This document shows, piece after piece, positions 1-12,314 of a stretch of DNA of 64,000 nt. This DNA is from Macrolepiota albuminosa. Lineage: Eukaryota > Basidiomycota > Agaricomycetes > Agaricales > Agaricaceae. Made by a program: the position numbers and the translations under genes. Position 1 is the first letter of the stretch. Every line of letters starts with the position of its first letter. The notes beneath the pieces were generated by a model. The model searched no databases and was not told the origin of the DNA. It was given only the letters and a program-made list of their open reading frames with translations. The DNA lies in assembly GCA_027475525.1 (NCBI GenBank), contig JAMWFC010000116.1:248001-312000 (forward strand). The letters run 5' to 3'.

Positions 1-127
1 AGTATGTACTTGCATTGCTTTCATTGTATTCATTGTCTATTTTGTATATATATGCAATGATAAATTAAGTAACAGAATATCTGGTAAGCTGATACTGTCT
101 TATGTTGCATGGCATCTGTCTATTATA
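1..127. other. AT-rich flank of a DNA transposon
   Basis: No gene is seen. The segment holds a motif (about 101-126) that recurs imperfectly at about 2182-2208 on the far side of the Tc1-like element. It may be flanking repeat DNA or the remains of an older element into which the Tc1-like element jumped. Confidence 0.4.
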
Positions 128-272
128 CACTGACTTAAAAACTGCCTTAATATTTAGCCTCTTTGAAAAGATTCACATAGTGTGCAACAATTACTTAAGC
201 AAAAAAATTGTAAAAAAATCACATGACATATCCTGGCTTTATATTGCTGATTAATAAATCAAATAAAATATT
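128..272 (+). repeat. Left terminal inverted repeat of the Tc1-like element
   Basis: This segment pairs with 1959-2134 as an imperfect inverted repeat. Matching blocks include the outer CACTG end, the block around 170-210 containing TTCACATAGTGTGCAACAAT, and the inner block around 247-272 containing CTGATTAATAAATC. Confidence 0.75.
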
Positions 273-899
273 AAATTATCAGATGACTTATTTTATTTTT
301 CATATTTTCTCAACACTTTTTAGTAGTAGAAGAATTTGATATATTCAACTTTAATCAACTATTTTTTTAACATTCTACTACTATCATGTGACTGTAAAAG
401 CAATATCTGGAGGCTATAGCTCAGTCACAAAGCTGGCAGAGGAAGATCCAAAGTAGATTAGAGTATATACTGACAATATCATAATAACTACTCACCTGGC
501 AGAGGGAGATCTAAAGAGAACAAGTCTAGGGATTTTCTATGTCAGGTTGGATGCTTCTAGGGCATCTGAAGCATGGAAAACAACTATACAGTACAACAAA
601 ACCTTAAAAACTCAAAAATTGCCTAAATAAACAAAACTCCAGACTTTGGAAGTCAGAAAGGCAAACTCCAGCTTATATAAGCAGCCTGGAATTGGTACTG
701 AAGGGCCTGCACTTGTCTAAATAATAGCTAAAGAACCAGAGCACCTTAAAGACTGAGAATAGTACTAACAAATAGTGTTAAGAAAATAGAAACAATAAAA
801 TGAGAGAATGGCAGAAGAAATAAGGAAATAAATGAAAGAAAGGTGAAGGAATAAGGAGTAAAAGAAGGAAGAAATGAGGAGTCTCCTGACAGTGACCTA

Positions 900-1905
900 T
901 TTCTGCTGCTAATTGCTCTTCTGTTGCTTCTCTCGTCAATGAGGAGTATTCTCAGGATCAAATCCAAGCAAAAACTGGCCTGGAAAAGGGCACTGTAGAG
1001 AGGATCAGCAAAGAACTGGAGAGCAACAAAGAAAACTATCCTAGAGGTTGTTTTTCTAAGCTTACAGCACATGACAAACAGTCTATTATTTGTCAAATTA
1101 CTTCTAGAAAGCTGAATAATGCTGTTCAAGCTACATAGTTCATTAATTTTGTCATGTCCAATTCTGTTAATCCTCAGACAGTTAGAAATGCATTTAAAGA
1201 GGCAGGCTTTTGCTCAGCAACAAAGAAGAAAGTTCCCATGCTCAAGGCTGCTCATTATGCAAACTGGCTCAAGTTTGCTCAGTATCATAAAAACTGGACA
1301 GTAGAAGATTGGAAGAGGGTTTTGTAGAGTGATGAGACAAAGATTAATATAATTGGATCAGATGGAAAGATATATGTAAGGAAAATTCCAGGAGAACCAC
1401 TATCTGACCTCACCACTACACCAACTGTCAAGCATGGAGGAGGAAACAATTTGATGGTATGGAGTTGCATGGGTTGAAATAGAGTAGAGAAGCCCATAAA
1501 AGTTCAGGAGAAGATGCTGCACAATATTGTGAGATTTTGGATGAGGGTGTAGTAAAAAGCTTTGAGAAGTTGGAAATGGAGGAGGAAGGTTAATATTTTC
1601 AGCAGGACAATGACCTAAAACACACCTCCAAACAGGCAACAACCTGGTTTTCTGATAACAACATCATTGTGATATCCTGGCCTGCCCAATCTCCTGACCT
1701 CAATCCCATTGAACACCTCTGGATTTACATCAAGCACAAACTTTTGAAGTATGAGGTACTCTCTAAAGGAGTGCATGAGTTGTGGGAGAGAGTGGTCAAG
1801 GAATGGAATGAAATATCACCAGAGGTATGTCAAAGTCTCATAGAAAGCATTCCTAGAAGGATCAAAGCAGTTATAAAGGCAAATAGAGGCCATACCAAGT
1901 ACTAG
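900..1905 (+). pseudogene. Tc1-like transposase (DD34E), broken
   Basis: The plus-strand frames can be followed from an N-terminal helix-turn-helix (about 950-1015: a QIQAKTGLEKGTVERI-like stretch) to a catalytic core. The core has a first Asp in SDETK (about 1330), a second in QQDND (about 1600) and a final Glu in SPDLNPIEHLW (about 1690-1725). The last two are separated by 34 residues, as in Tc1 transposases. In-frame stops interrupt it at about 1137, 1326 and 1477, with frame changes before the last third, so it cannot make an active enzyme. The open 3' part runs to the stop at 1905. Confidence 0.8.
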
Positions 1906-1958
1906 ATATAAAAATTAAAGTAAATTAGAGTAGGTCAAAAAACTGCTCCAATGATTGA

Positions 1959-2134
1959 ATATTTTGTTTGATTTATTAATCAGCAAGTTCTTGTTTAAAT
2001 CACATGATATTATAAAGCCAGGATGCAGTAGTATGTCACATAATCTTTCACAATTTTTTTGCTTAGGTAATTGTTGCACACTATGTGAACCTTTCTAAAA
2101 AGGCCAAACATTGGAGCCATTTTTTGAGCCAGTG
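1959..2134 (-). repeat. Right terminal inverted repeat of the Tc1-like element
   Basis: This is the inverted counterpart of 128-272. It is slightly longer because of small insertions, and it ends in CAGTG followed by the TA target duplication at 2135-2136. Confidence 0.75.
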
Positions 2135-2136
2135 TA

Positions 2137-3259
2137 AGCAACTTTTTCAAGTTGATTATCTGTATGGCTTCTTATTCTCATGTTGCATGGCATTGGTCTA
2201 ATATAAGATAGGTTGACCATCTGTTTGGCTTCTTATCAATTCAGATATATTTTATCTATCTCTTCAACATATTTGGAAACAATAAAACCAATGCAATTTG
2301 TTGGATCTCCCTATTTGCAAATCCTCTAACTGTCTCTCAGGCAACTTCTTCCCTGTAAATTCTCCCATCCTACAGGACTGTGTCATTTTCTTTTATTTCA
2401 AAGCATGCATATTTCTGCATCAAATGTATTGCTTGTTCTTTTATCTTGTTTTATTTTATTTGAGCTTATAGATTGTCTGTTCCCTGGATACTGAGTGCAT
2501 TAATTTGATTCTCTCATCTTTTAGGATTGAACAAGGCTAATTCAAATTGACAGTTTGGCTTGCCTTGGTACCACTTACTTCTTACACCATTCTGACTACA
2601 TTTATTGTAGTATCTGTATCTTTCCACCTTTTCACTATTCTCTGTCCAGACTTGCCAGTCTGGCATACATAGAGCTTGTGTGAAGTTGCCTTTTCTTATG
2701 CAGGTGTCAGTGCTCAATTGTATTGATTTATTCATCTACTCAAGTATTAATGGTTCTTTATCCATCTTTCAAATGGCTGGTTCAAAGCTTCTAAGCCTTC
2801 ATTAGCTCCAGTGGGTTTGGTCTTTTTTTTCCTCTCTTCTTTGGCTTGTATCCGGTTTATCATGCAACCATGGGTACCTGTATGATTATATCTGGTTTAT
2901 TCATCCTTTGTTGCTTTTGACGTTTACGTGTTTGTTGGTATACCAGTATACCATAAAACCTGCATGCCGTGGTCTTCCTTATCTTATTCCTAAATATCCT
3001 CCAATTGCACACGCACGTGAAACAAGAATTTCTAAAACCTCTGTATTTCATGAGTCGGGGATGGCGCATGCGCCGCTACGACTTTGCAAGGTCATTGGGC
3101 TAAGATGTCTTCTCCCATTCATTCCTTCGACACATAACATCTGAGATACACAACCCTGTTCTCACTCAGCCGATGAACACAGGAGCTACCTTCAAATTAG
3201 AAGAATACAGATCTTCTTAGAAGGGCGTGAAGTACAAATACCAATCAAATACCAATTGC
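2137..3259. other. AT-rich intergenic DNA with possible coding debris
   Basis: No intact gene is seen. A minus-strand open stretch of about 73 codons (2514-2735) and the segment to its left read like worn coding sequence with Cys residues and a WYQGKP motif. They could be remains of an old retroelement, but I cannot assign a family. From about 2940 the base composition returns to the level of host genes as the 3' end of TGS1 approaches. Confidence 0.35.
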
Positions 3260-4391
<1,132 letters not shown>

Positions 4392-4399
4392 GAAAATAT

Positions 4400-4759
4400 C
4401 CTTGTCGATGTCTGTTAATGATGAAAAAGATCCAGTTTTCCGATCCGAACCGTTATTATTTGCTGTGCATCGTCACATTTTGGGACTACTGAGCGAACTT
4501 GACCATCCTTGCTGCAAATCATCGTTTCGTTTTTCATCATTTGAGTACGCGCTATGAGAAATTGTACTTCTATGCCAACTTCTGGGCTGAAAACCAGAAA
4601 TCTCTTATCACCGGCACCTCTCATGTGCTCTCGGCAAACGCCGCACAGAGGTTGACTCATTTACCTCACATTATGCAGAAAGAAATCATGAAAACTGTCT
4701 CATGTTCCCTATTTTTTTGATCTCAGAGCAGTTCAAAGCTTCTGTCCTTAAGCTCTCGG
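4400..4759. other. Intergenic region between divergent TGS1 and the HSE1 remnant
   Basis: Short open frames exist on both strands (for example minus 4415-4660, with a CGVCREH stretch), but I recognise no family and see no convincing splice structure. It may contain the TGS1 promoter and first exon, and the lost N-terminal VHS-coding part of the HSE1 remnant. Confidence 0.3.
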
Positions 4760-5760
4760 GTGAGCAAAAAGTCTGTGTTGTGGAAAGGGGTGCTGGCTTT
4801 CGAAGGGCTTCCGGAAGGTGCACCGCCAGCTGTTGACTACGAAATTCGGAGGACGAGCTCCAGCGTGTGCTTAAGATATCCATCCAAGGCAAAGGCCGGT
4901 GCATTCAACAGCGCTCAGCCTTGATACCCACAGGGAGGCTCTTCGTCCCTTGGAATTGGCTCTGCTAGGATCGCAGGAAACAACAGTTCAAAGCCCTGTT
5001 TCCACGCCAAAGTATCAATCTAGTACGTATCTGCACATACGCCGTCTCTTCGACCTGCATTGCCTTCAGTATAGGAGACATTCCATCAGCCTCAGCCTCA
5101 GTCCCAGACTCAGACGTAGAGACATAACACCGCATGCAGACTCCGTCGCAATCGAATTCTCGATCTTCATGTCATTCGAGCCACAAACACAGGTATGTCT
5201 GCTGCCTCCACTTCTACCAGCTCGACGCGGCTCAAGACCTTGCACATATTCGAGCCGACGGAATAAGACGAGCTTGGGTATTAAAGGGTGATACTCTTAA
5301 GGTTGTGGAAGAGCCGTTGCTCGGCCCAAAAACCGGCTGAGCTGGCGAAAGAGGCGGAGCAGGAGCTGCAGTGTTTGCAGAGGCTGTGAATGTTGAAAAG
5401 TTGTTGAATATGTTGCGTGTATTGGACCCTGCTAAAGATAACCTTGCAGACAATGAGGAGATTCAGGTTTCTTTGCTTTAGGATTTAGGTTGAGTTAATC
5501 TCTGCGGGAACTCTATAGCTCAAGTATGGCGTCAAGGTCGAAGATTGTAAAGGCAAGCTCATAGGCAAATACAGCCAAAAACAGGGTACGTGATTGCATT
5601 TACTGTTCACTAGTGAAACTGTATTCATCACCGGCACGGATTATTTTACAGCTGACCTTGTTTCCATGAACAAAACATTTATTCGTGCACGTATGATGTT
5701 TTCATCACATTATGGCAGAGTATCTCGCTCGACACAACTGATAGCACGCTTGCACTTTCC
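4760..5760 (+). pseudogene. HSE1: Remnant of an ESCRT-0 subunit HSE1 (STAM-like) gene
   Basis: Intact HSE1/STAM proteins sort ubiquitinated cargo at endosomes and contain VHS, UIM, SH3 and GAT regions. Here I see, in order, a UIM-like EDELQRVLKISIQ (about 4848-4890), the start of an SH3 domain (LHIFEPTE-DELG, about 5240-5280), and a GAT-like region. The GAT region has LLNMLRVLDPAKDNLADNEE (about 5400-5463) followed by GKLIGKYSQKQ and ADLVSMNKTFIRAR (about 5545-5690). Two in-frame stops and loss of most of the SH3 core lie at 5268-5340. Frame changes occur between UIM and SH3 and before the GAT region, and no VHS domain is found upstream. The order of domains argues for a real ancestor. The damage argues that it is now dead, unless base errors explain several changes at once. 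Confidence 0.6.
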
Positions 5761-5799
5761 GCCCATGCTTATTACCTAATCTCTCTGTCGCATACCCAC

Positions 5800-6350
5800 A
5801 GTATACGAACAAGAATCCTACCGCGTTCCTTCTATTATCAGCCCAACACTAACGCAGGGAGAGGTTACGTGTGGTCTTCGGCCCTCAAATAGACCGGGTA
5901 TGTGTCATTTGCACGCACCAATACTTACACCGGTCCCTGTACAGCAGCCAGGCTGTCAATCACGCTCCTCCATCGATACCCTACCATATCCCGGCGAAAA
6001 TATTCGCTTGACTCTTGCTCTCACATTTTCCTCTTAAGTCTTCGGATCTATCATATGTCAACTTGCCCGTTTAACCCAACCAGACCTTCTCGTATTCCTT
6101 GAGACACTCAGAAGCAGAAACCCCAACAGCCTCGGTATCAGCAACCACGGGTACAGCCCCAGACGCGGCCGGTAGCTCAGAAACTCGCAGCGAGTATGAT
6201 CTTCAGTTCAGGTTCAACGTCGACCTCTACTTCCACGACGCCAACGTGGCTTCTTCTCAAGAAGTCTACGCCGCCACCACAATGCGGTCTCGGTAACGGT
6301 GGTCCTGAAGGACATTGGGCGTAAAATTCGAATAGGTTGGATCATGTGGA
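5800..6350 (+). other. Coding-like plus-strand segment, not recognised
   Basis: Plus-strand frames here read like exons: a YEQESYRVPS stretch at about 5803-5890 ending in a GTATGT donor, and a Pro/Gln-rich run (QQPRYQQPRVQPQ-type) at about 6110-6180 with a Ser/Thr run after it. They could be the C-terminal part of the HSE1 remnant, whose family has Q/P-rich tails, or a different broken gene. No start, no clean splice chain and no domain could be fixed. Confidence 0.3.
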
Positions 6351-7230
6351 CTAGTTAAATGACCTACAGCTACTTGATTGTATTTCGTTCTTCTACAAAC
6401 TTATGACACTAGACCAAGAAGTTTCGCAAGCTTGAGACTATGATGCTCAAATCTCGCTTTCCTATTGTACGAGCTTCAACGGAGCCGGCATGTACGACTA
6501 TAATTCGGATTTATCGAAGCAAGTTCATAAGTAATACAAAGATAATATGCTTCAATGACGTCTATGCTAGAACCCGGGTACACGGTAATAATGATCACCC
6601 GCGCGGCCCGAGACGCAAGAAGACTCCGATGCTGCTTCCTTTGTCACTCGAAGCAAACTACGTTGCGAATACCTTTTCGATATGTCACGGTCAAGTTGTT
6701 CGACAAAAATCCGGTTGATATAGGCCGTTAGGCGAACGGCGATGAAACACCCGTGAAAAACGAATTGCCACGCGGTTACAACCAGCCGACAAGTCAGGTG
6801 TAGTTGGTACCACTGTTATATTCTCATAACGTCCAAAGGTTAGTAGCCATGGTCGCACCAGGCTTGGGCTGCCTTGCGCAATTCCTACCCCGAGTATCTG
6901 GCAAACTTCCAGATAACTAATGTGCCTTATATCCAAGACCACCTCCGTTACATCTTAAACCTATTGATCTTCCGGACCGAGTCTTTTTGACATGGTCAAT
7001 ACTTCTTACCGAGTTACAACACGTTTCTTTCCGGAGATGAGAATAATCCAGGGATCACCTTGTACTCTGCGACGCCAAGGATTTCCTATGAAGTAGGCGT
7101 TTGACTGTGGCAAATCCTTTACAAGGGTTTCACGGTCTTCGCGGTCTCTTCCTTTTCACAGGAAACGATACCGTACTTCGAAATTCTCAACCGTTACACA
7201 TTAGGATCCGGGCCGGAAGCTAAGCTCCTA
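6351..7230. other. Intergenic region, nothing recognised
   Basis: I see no credible open frame, repeat or RNA gene. The last part presumably holds the promoter of the small secreted protein gene that starts at 7328. Confidence 0.4.
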
Positions 7231-7234
7231 TTAG

Positions 7235-7241
7235 TATAAAT
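7235..7241 (+). promoter_or_regulatory. TATA box of the cysteine-rich peptide gene
   Basis: TATAAAT lies 87 nt upstream of the ATG at 7328, a usual spacing for a TATA-driven fungal secreted-protein gene. It is the only good TATA match close to this start. Confidence 0.5.
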
Positions 7242-7327
7242 GCTGGTGAGACGGGTATATGAGACGTCACAAACATCCAACATTCAATAATCACTCTTGT
7301 TACAACCACAGAAAGACAAACCAAAAT

Positions 7328-7750
7328 ATGATTTTCAAGGCGCTCAAATTCGCTCTTCTATTACTCGCTGGGTTACAAGTTGTGGATGGATTGCCAGGTA
7401 ACCCAAGCAATGTCGGGGGTTTGGATGCTCCCTGTAGGTCTTTGAACCTTGCTGGTCTATCAAGCTAACTCCCGCTTTTCTTTCAGGTCAAGTTGACGCG
7501 GTAAGTCTCTCCCATGAAGTGATATGACTCTGAACTTATCAATGGATGTCCTTGATTGCAGGATTGTAAGTAGGTTGGAGCTTCACAAAGCACACTAGTC
7601 TTGATGCCGCTCACAGGTCAATTGGATTTGCATTGCTGCGGTTTCACGTCTATCGTTCAAACGTAAGTATCTTTGCAGTATCTTCATTGTCATTCGAAAT
7701 GGTTAATATCATCGTACATTAGCTGCCAAACACGTCAGACGGCATGTTGA
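7328..7750 (+). CDS. Small secreted cystine-knot-pattern peptide with a 4-nt micro-exon
   Basis: I propose five exons: 7328-7433, 7487-7500, 7562-7565, 7617-7662 and 7723-7750. The four introns are 53, 61, 51 and 60 nt, each GT...AG. They splice to 65 codons and a TGA at 7748-7750. The product has an N-terminal signal peptide (about residues 1-21, ending ...VVDG), a short linker, and six cysteines at 36, 42, 48, 49, 58 and 65. This spacing, C-x5-C-x5-CC-x8-C-x6-C, is the order seen in inhibitor-cystine-knot folds. The 4-nt exon GATT is needed: skipping it puts the fourth exon out of frame and loses all later cysteines. Function is unknown; secreted effectors, inhibitors or signals are possibilities by size only. 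It may be one of a family of fungal small secreted proteins. Confidence 0.7.
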
Positions 7751-8577
7751 AGGGTTGAAGAACTCTATAGTCCAAGCCTCCACGGGGGGCGGAGAATTAG
7801 ACTGTTTTCAAAACATTGTAATTCTGCATGCATAACAAATATTTCCCTGAAAATCTCTCAGTGGTAGTTCAATGTATCAAAACTAATGACCTAAGAAAAC
7901 TGATGTGATACTGTAAGTAAATCTCGTATGTTTTGACTGAGGGTGTGCTGTACATGATGTCGGTATCACTGGGTGTAGGAAATGATGTTCTTTGGCAAAA
8001 CATTGTAAAAACGAGGTAAAAATAATCCAATTAATTTCAGAATTTTATCTGAATATTTCTGTCAAAATTATAGAAAAAATATTTTAACTGAACTCAAAAG
8101 AATGAGAGAATAAATTGCCACAAGAGGCTTGCTTTGATTCTTAGGTTCAAAAATGACCAATGTAGTTTTCTCCAATGCATTTGAGAGCATCAGACCAAGT
8201 CTTGTAGTTAGCTTGAGTCTCAGTCTCTCTCAGGGGGGACTCAGAAATTCAATTTTCTCATGCAATATACCTGAGTTTCACCTATACTCATCTCACTAAA
8301 AATACTAGATGCATACAACCTTACTTTTGCTCCACTCATGCACAAATTGAACATCTGAATTTTAACTAAGATTATAGGTGATTATCACATAGATTTCTGG
8401 ATAGATTATATGACTTTCACTAAGTGTTTCTCCAAAAAGTCTATGGAAATTTCCCAATTAGGCAATTCTACAAAATTTTCTAGAGAAATACTAGTGAGAA
8501 ATCACATGACCTTTTTTTAACACATGTTTTTTCAGGACTGTAATTTCCTGAAGTGTAGAGGACAATATATGGTTGTA
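7751..8577. other. AT-rich intergenic DNA before the copia insertion
   Basis: The first 100 nt are probably the 3' UTR of the cysteine-rich peptide gene. From about 7980 the sequence becomes AT-rich and almost free of CpG, like an old decayed repeat, but I cannot name it. The copia element inserted at 8578-8582 (TCATC). Confidence 0.4.
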
Positions 8578-8582
8578 TCATC

Positions 8583-8948
8583 TGTTAGAGTGTCGTGGAT
8601 GTGATATGTGTGATGACACAGAGGGGTGCCACGAACAGTGGGCCAGGGCCACATCAAGTGGCACAGTTGCTTTGGCACAGTTGCTTTGTCCAACAAATGT
8701 ACTTATACTGGCACATGCCAATAGCACCCTCAGTTCCATTTATATGTTCTGAGGGTGCATTACTTACTTATTTACTTACACTCACCAATAACTCATACAT
8801 AAACCTAGATTAAGAACTTACAAAGTATTGATCTAGGTACACACAATACAGTTCTGTTTATATGTTCTGAGGATAAAGGACTTACAAAGTATTGATCTAG
8901 GTATTGGTCGCACCTAACATATTGCTGCTATTTGTATGGATTCCAACA
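8583..8948 (+). repeat. 5' LTR of copia I (CpG-depleted)
   Basis: It begins TGTTAGAGTG and ends GGATTCCAACA. Compared with the 3' LTR it has an extra 16-bp repeat of CACAGTTGCTTTG near 8655-8690. At about 15 positions it has TG or CA where the 3' LTR keeps CG. An internal 64-bp-period repeat (ACTTACAAAGTATTGATCTAGG) is present in both LTRs. Confidence 0.93.
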
Positions 8949-9143
8949 GATTATGGGCTCTCCTTGAGTAGGCTACTGGTTGTATCACTACTTGCTTGGA
9001 ATCCTCCTTCCTCATTTGGGAAAACCTCCTGTCACCTTTGTCTTATTCCCCTTGTCAGGGATTCAACCCAAATCTAGAAATCATGTCTATTGTTGTTGGC
9101 TGATAACAGCGCCCAAAAACACAATTCTACGTTAACATGCATG

Positions 9144-10300
9144 TCAGTTGAGTCCAAGATGTCCAGCACCAATGCCAGCAATCCATCTATCCACACCATC
9201 TCAGTCCGAGGGGCTAAGTGGAAGCAAGAGAAGTTCTCTTGCAACTCATCCACAGCCAACTTTGGAAAATAGTCCAAATCTCTCGAAATACACCTCTCCC
9301 TTCTTGGCCTTAAATTCTATGTCTTCCCAGCTTATGTGGCATGCCCTAGCACACTCACAGAGCCTATGGCATACCAGAACTGGGTCTCTAACAACAATTT
9401 TGCACGGGCAGTAATACTCACCGCCCTTGACAACTCAGAGTATGAGGGCCTGGACAATGTAAGCACCGCTGCTGGCATGTACGACAGGGTCAAGACTTGG
9501 GCAAAAGGTGAGGGACCAGTGCACATGGTCACCTTGATCCAGGAAGTCCTAAAAATTCAGTGCTCTGCTACTGAACCATTGACCACCACTGCCAAAAAGA
9601 TCTGCAACACAGTCCATCACATCTTTGCAATCAAGTCACTGGATGAAGACCTTTCAAAAAATGCATCATATTACTGAACAGCCTTGCAGACGCCACAAAA
9701 AGCTCTCCCTACACTTCAGACAACATCTGTAAGCTGATGGAGACCATACAGAACCTGACAAACCTAAAGTCCTCTAATACCGGCCTTAGCACTGACACGG
9801 CCCTTGCCGCAACGATACAAGGACAGTGGAAGTCGCAGAAGCCCTGGCTCCTGGGGCACACGCATCATGTGGGTGCCAAGTGCTGCACCACATGCGCCAC
9901 GCATGGATGGTCCTGTGGAGGTCACAAGGCACAGTTCTGCACATACCCTGGAGGAGCTATGGAGAAGTTAGGTGTCGAGGCTGCTCAGAATGCAGCACAC
10001 GCTGCCTCTTCTACTAATACCAACCCTACGCAGCAAGCAAAAGGGAAGTCCGCCAGCATGGGCAGTACAAATGCAAAGGTATTCACCCAGCTCACCAGCC
10101 CAAAGGGGAAGGTCTACCTCATTGAGGATGGTGATCTCAAGAAGCTCCAAATGCTAAACACCATCTCGCCTGCAATCAGCTTCACAGGGTTAATGACTGA
10201 CAACATCCCCACTGCTGTTTCTGCCACCGCCAACAAGCTTGAGTGGGAAGGCTGGATGGCATTCCTTGAGGAGGAGGAGCTGACGGTGTCCATCGACTAG
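9144..10300 (+). pseudogene. Copia I gag
   Basis: Plus-strand frames (9144-9272, 9336-9677 and 9737-10300) together read as a copia capsid region. They have aromatic-rich helices (YQNWVSNNNFARAVILTAL) and a Cys/His cluster near 9880-9940 (CCTTCATHGWSCGGHKAQFC) in the nucleocapsid position. The frame is broken by a stop at about 9270 and changes at about 9320 and 9680, so no single product can be made. A TAG at 10298 separates it from the protease. Confidence 0.7.
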
Positions 10301-10309
10301 AAACATCAC

Positions 10310-11749
10310 ATGGAGGTCAACAATCAGAACCAAGAAACCACCCTCATCTCCACAGTTGACTGCCCATTCTATGTCAATACTGGGGCAACTGCCCACATCT
10401 CACCATACAAATCGGACTTCTCAATACTCCAGCCCATCAAGCCAAGGAACATCAAAGGAGTAGGTGGGTCCGCAATTACTGCACATGGCATAGGAAAAAT
10501 ACAGCTATGCACCAAAGATGGAAACCTCCTTTGCCTTAAGAATGCCCTTTATGTCCCAAACTCCACAGTCTGCCTCATCTTTGTCAGCCAGACCTTGATC
10601 AACAGCCGCATTAGTTCCTACTTTGATGATTAAGGAGTGACAATCAAGAATTGTGACAGTGGGAAAGTTATTGCTTGTGGGCCTCTGTTATAAAGGAGGA
10701 GGCTGTATGCCATTGACCTCTGCAAGACAACAATGGAACACGCATACACAGCTCACCAGGATGCAAACCTGACTACCTGGCACCATCGCCTCAGCCACAC
10801 AAACTACCAAGCTATACTTTAGCTAGCCTGCGATCAAAAGATCAAAGGTGCACCCACCTTCCCCCACAATCTCATACCCAAGTGTGACAGTTGCATCATT
10901 GGTAAACAGACCAAGATGCCAGTCCCTAAAATGTGACAGGAGAGGCACAGGGCAACACATAAGCTGGAGATAGTGTGGATAGATCTGATGGGGCCAGTCA
11001 GCGTACAGTCCAGATCTGGAAATTATTACATACTTGACATAGTCAATGATTCCTCGAATATGCCTTGGTCTATTTCATTTCAAAATAAAGAGGATGCTTT
11101 TCACACATTAAAAACCTGGGAACTGGCTCGAGAAAACAAAAGTGGATGTAAGCTGGGAAAGTATTGGACCAGGTTTGATGGGGAACTAACCAGCAATGAG
11201 ATGATGGAATGGCTAGAGAGTAGAGGCACCAGAAACAAACGCAGTGTGCCATACACTTTGGCACACATAGAACGAGTTGAGCACATGCATCACACCTTGA
11301 TGGAAAAGGCAAGAACAATGAGACTGGACACGAACTGCCCTGAGTACCTCTGGGATGAGTTCTATCTGACTGCTGCCCACCTTCATGCCAAGATGCCAAC
11401 CAAATCTCTCAATGGAAAGATGCCTTACGAACTCTGGTTCAACCGCATCCCTGACTAATTGTACATGCACAAAATAGGCTGTAGAGCCTTTGTTCTTGTC
11501 CCTGGATACAATCCAAAGGTCAGGCTGTAATCACTTGAGTGCACCCTAATAGGCTATGGTCAGAACTTGAAGACATACCATTGCTGGGACAAAACAAAGA
11601 TGAAAGTCTACCAGTCATATCATGTAAAGTTCATTGAACGTCACAAGACAACTCTCACCCCCAGCCCAGACCAAAACAACACCGCTACAACACAGCTACA
11701 CATCCCAACTCAACATCACCAGTTCCCCTGGAAAAAGATGATGACTTGA
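10310..11749 (+). pseudogene. Copia I protease and integrase
   Basis: The protease reads FYVNTGATAHIS at about 10367-10402. The catalytic Asp of the usual D-(S/T)-G motif is Asn here. A GAG-pre-integrase segment (TWHHRLSH...CDSCIIGKQTKM) follows with its His/Cys zinc site, then the integrase core (VWIDLMGPVSVQSRSGNYYILDIVND, from about 10973). Stops occur at about 10631, 10820, 10935, 11458 and 11528. The interval from 11750 to 12044 is the integrase-RT linker, with no long frame left. Confidence 0.75.
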
Positions 11750-12049
11750 CAGAATTCGAAGTAGATTCACTGACCCCCGGCCAACTGCTGACCAAAAGTC
11801 AAGCTAACGAGACAACAGCAACGCTCCCAAGATGTTCCACATGGACCAGGCAACCAACTGAGAAGGCAAGCACCAAGAAAAACTGACCCCAAACAAGACT
11901 GGAAAGGGCAGTAGGAGAGGTCAGGGATAGTGAATGAAGGGTGAGAGAGAGGAAGGAAGCCAAGGTAACAGCCAATTCAGGAACTGCAGATGATGAGCAG
12001 GTGCCCACACACACCCACATGCAAACAGCTGAACAAGTGCCTGCACCCA

Positions 12050-12286
12050 TGTAGCGTAGTCCGCTATGTGGCGTTGGCCACATAGCTTTACTTACTGTAT
12101 AGTAGTACATATTATATTATATTTATTATAATATAATATTATTTACATTTGTATATAATTAGTGTTACCCAGCTGCTTACAAAGCAGCTTATATTTTGTG
12201 TTTATACTACATAGTCAATAGACCGGACTGGTCTGATTCTGTGCAGTGTGAACCTAAGCTCTCACAATTACTGTAACTTCATTACA
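12050..12286 (+). repeat. 5' LTR of gypsy A
   Basis: It starts TGTAGCGTAGTCC and ends CTTCATTACA, and includes a very AT-rich core (about 12108-12150). It differs from the 3' LTR at two sites, where this copy has TG/CA and the 3' LTR keeps CG. Confidence 0.93.
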
Positions 12287-12314
12287 TTTTTTTGAATCCG
12301 CCAGCTAGGATCTA

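Larger units (their letters stand above)
128..2134 (+). mobile_element. Tc1/mariner-superfamily DNA transposon, inactive
   Basis: The element starts CACTGACTTAAAAA and ends with the inverted counterpart ...AGTG, flanked on both sides by TA (126-127 and 2135-2136), the target of the Tc1/mariner superfamily. Its about 2.0 kb length is close to that of other Tc1-like elements, though the terminal inverted repeats are unusually long (about 145-175 bp, imperfect). The interior encodes a broken DD34E transposase on the plus strand. Stops and divergence between the two inverted repeats show an old, immobile copy. Confidence 0.8.

Noticed and set aside
1119..1304. A short host gene inside the Tc1-like element
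   Set aside because: It is an out-of-frame reading of the broken transposase.
4415..4660. A first exon of TGS1 with a CGVCREH motif
   Set aside because: It is in the right place and strand, but I found no splice chain joining it to the TGS1 core and no family resemblance.
7980..8577. A MITE related to the sequence at 36767
   Set aside because: Only a short TTTGGCAAAACA match is shared. No inverted repeats or target duplications were found.
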